A program made the position numbers and the translations under genes. Shown here piece after piece: positions 63,354 to 64,000 of a stretch of DNA of 64,000 nucleotides. Within the stretch, counting starts at the first letter, position 1. Every line of letters begins with the position of its first letter. The notes beneath the pieces were generated by a model. It was not told where the DNA came from. It worked only from the letters and a program-made list of their open reading frames with translations, and did no database searches. Source of the DNA: an uncultured Kineothrix sp. (GTDB lineage: Bacteria > Bacillota > Clostridia > Lachnospirales > Lachnospiraceae); the NCBI GenBank assembly GCA_910588855.1, contig CAJUSR010000004.1, positions 184,954-248,953 of the forward strand, in the 5' to 3' direction.

Positions 63354-63376
63354 AGGAGAGTATAGAAAACTCTCCT
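63354..63376 (-). terminator. Terminator ahead of tRNA-Tyr
   Basis: AGGAGAGT/ACTCTCCT eight-bp stem with a seven-base loop, followed by ATTTTTCA on the minus strand, ten bases upstream of the tRNA. Confidence 0.6.
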
Positions 63377-63493
63377 GATATGTTCTGTCTTTTCAGAATG
63401 TCAGATCGGATACCAGTCATTCGCTAATTTAACCTCTCAACACTTTCCTTGGCAGTTGTCAGCCTATTATAGTTTTGGTTGTTACTATTTAAT

Positions 63494-63522
63494 TTGACAT
63501 TATATGGGATATTATGTAGAAT
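63494..63522 (+). promoter_or_regulatory. Promoter of type I toxin mRNA (63.6 kb locus)
   Basis: TTGACA (63494-63499), 17-base spacer, TAGAAT (63517-63522). Strong, and 131 bases upstream of the toxin start, leaving a long structured leader. Confidence 0.65.
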
Positions 63523-63652
63523 AATAAGTGCAAGCAGCATCCAACGTTTCATTTTGGCTAGATGGACGGTTAGGCGGTTGAGTCACGTCAGAACAGCGAT
63601 GTTCTGTTAATCTTATAAATACCCTTGCTAAGAAAGGAGGGTGATAAAAGAA

Positions 63653-63772
63653 GTGACATTTGTTGTTGAATTTATTATTGGAATTCTTGGCAGAATAGTA
63701 AGTGGTTTGTTTACAACTTACATAGTACGCCTTGTAGATAAATTTACGCACAAAAATGACCGCCATGAGTAG
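63653..63772 (+). CDS. Predicted type I toxin (small hydrophobic peptide)
   Basis: 39 residues from GTG 63653 (AAGGAGGGTGA eight bases upstream): FVVEFIIGILGRIVSGLFTTYIV as membrane helix and a charged tail (RLVDKFTHKNDRHE). The stop codon lies in the loop of the terminator hairpin ATGACCGC/GCGGTCA. Leader bases 63569-63582 (GTTAGGCGGTTGAG) pair with 63829-63842 (CTCAACCGTCTAAC, one G.U). An antisense promoter faces it. Same architecture as the 40.7 kb locus. Confidence 0.65.
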   Translation: MTFVVEFIIGILGRIVSGLFTTYIVRLVDKFTHKNDRHE

Positions 63773-63886
63773 TATGCGGTCACTTTTGTGTTAATATTCA
63801 TTTATTAGCCATATACACCACATATAGGCTCAACCGTCTAACGGATGCTGTTTTGCTTTTTATATAGAATCTTTTCTATACTCATT

Positions 63887-63915
63887 ATCTTATATCAAAT
63901 TTATCGTGGTGTCAA
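63887..63915 (-). promoter_or_regulatory. Antisense promoter facing the type I toxin (63.6 kb)
   Basis: On the minus strand TTGACA (63910-63915), 17-base spacer, TAAGAT (63887-63892). The predicted RNA runs through the right arm of the inverted repeat and into the toxin mRNA 3' region. Confidence 0.6.
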
Positions 63916-64000
63916 TAGATTTACTTTTCATATAGTCTCATACTGTTGTAGGATTACAATACATGTGTTACAACTGAATATTTAAAAAGCAGAGATACTG

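Noticed and set aside
1..64000. CRISPR array, rRNA genes, insertion sequences
   Set aside because: No regularly spaced repeats, rRNA segments, transposase motifs or terminal inverted repeats with target duplications were seen.

Overview
The left 8.5 kb looks like chromosome of a Gram-positive Clostridia, probably Lachnospiraceae-like (inference from carAB, a queH-type queuosine gene, argS and tRNA style; no marker gene was compared). It reads rightward: the 3' part of a polytopic membrane protein, carA-carB, queH, argS, then tRNA-Val and tRNA-Met behind a strong promoter and ahead of a terminator.

From about 8.6 kb to the window end is a large, AT-rich, integrated tailed phage of siphovirus type. 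Its late genes are on the minus strand, so the phage order runs from 64 kb to 9 kb. First come small early/middle genes with tRNA-Tyr and tRNA-Ser, a free-standing EDxHD-type homing endonuclease and a tail-collar protein (63.3-58.9 kb), then two rightward genes of unknown role (57.3-58.7 kb). Packaging and head genes follow: terminase, portal, protease/scaffold, decoration-like protein, major capsid protein and connectors (57.1-46.3 kb). Next are the tail tube (45.5 kb) and, unusually, a lysis cassette (two holin-like proteins, a two-enzyme endolysin, a membrane coiled-coil protein), an antirepressor and a RusA resolvase (44-38 kb). Last are the tape measure gene (36.7-17.9 kb) and baseplate/fibre genes (17.8-9.2 kb). 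No integrase lies in the window, so the other phage end is beyond 64 kb.

The main discovery is the tape measure gene. It is cut into four exons by three group I introns whose splice sites can be placed to the base by P1 pairing (with the U.G wobble), P10 pairing, the terminal G and reading frame. Spliced, it encodes exactly 2,800 residues. Intron 1 (2,249 nt) carries an EDxHD homing endonuclease. Intron 3 (1,377 nt) carries an antisense gene for an HExxH protein. Intron 2 (24306-31163) is 6,858 nt and holds a whole module: two DUF262 proteins (one fused to a Schlafen/AlbA_2-like domain), a PemK/MazF-like protein, a CI/LexA-like repressor with palindromic operators, DUF2513, a second HTH protein and small genes. 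The phage's only visible repressor and a likely defence island are therefore nested inside a self-splicing intron of a late structural gene.

Other notable points: two predicted type I toxin-antitoxin loci of the same architecture (40.7 and 63.6 kb), several phage genes that seem to start at AUU or AUC behind good Shine-Dalgarno sites, a one-base frameshift at the start of a tail gene (13.6 kb), and a base-composition jump at the last tape measure exon.
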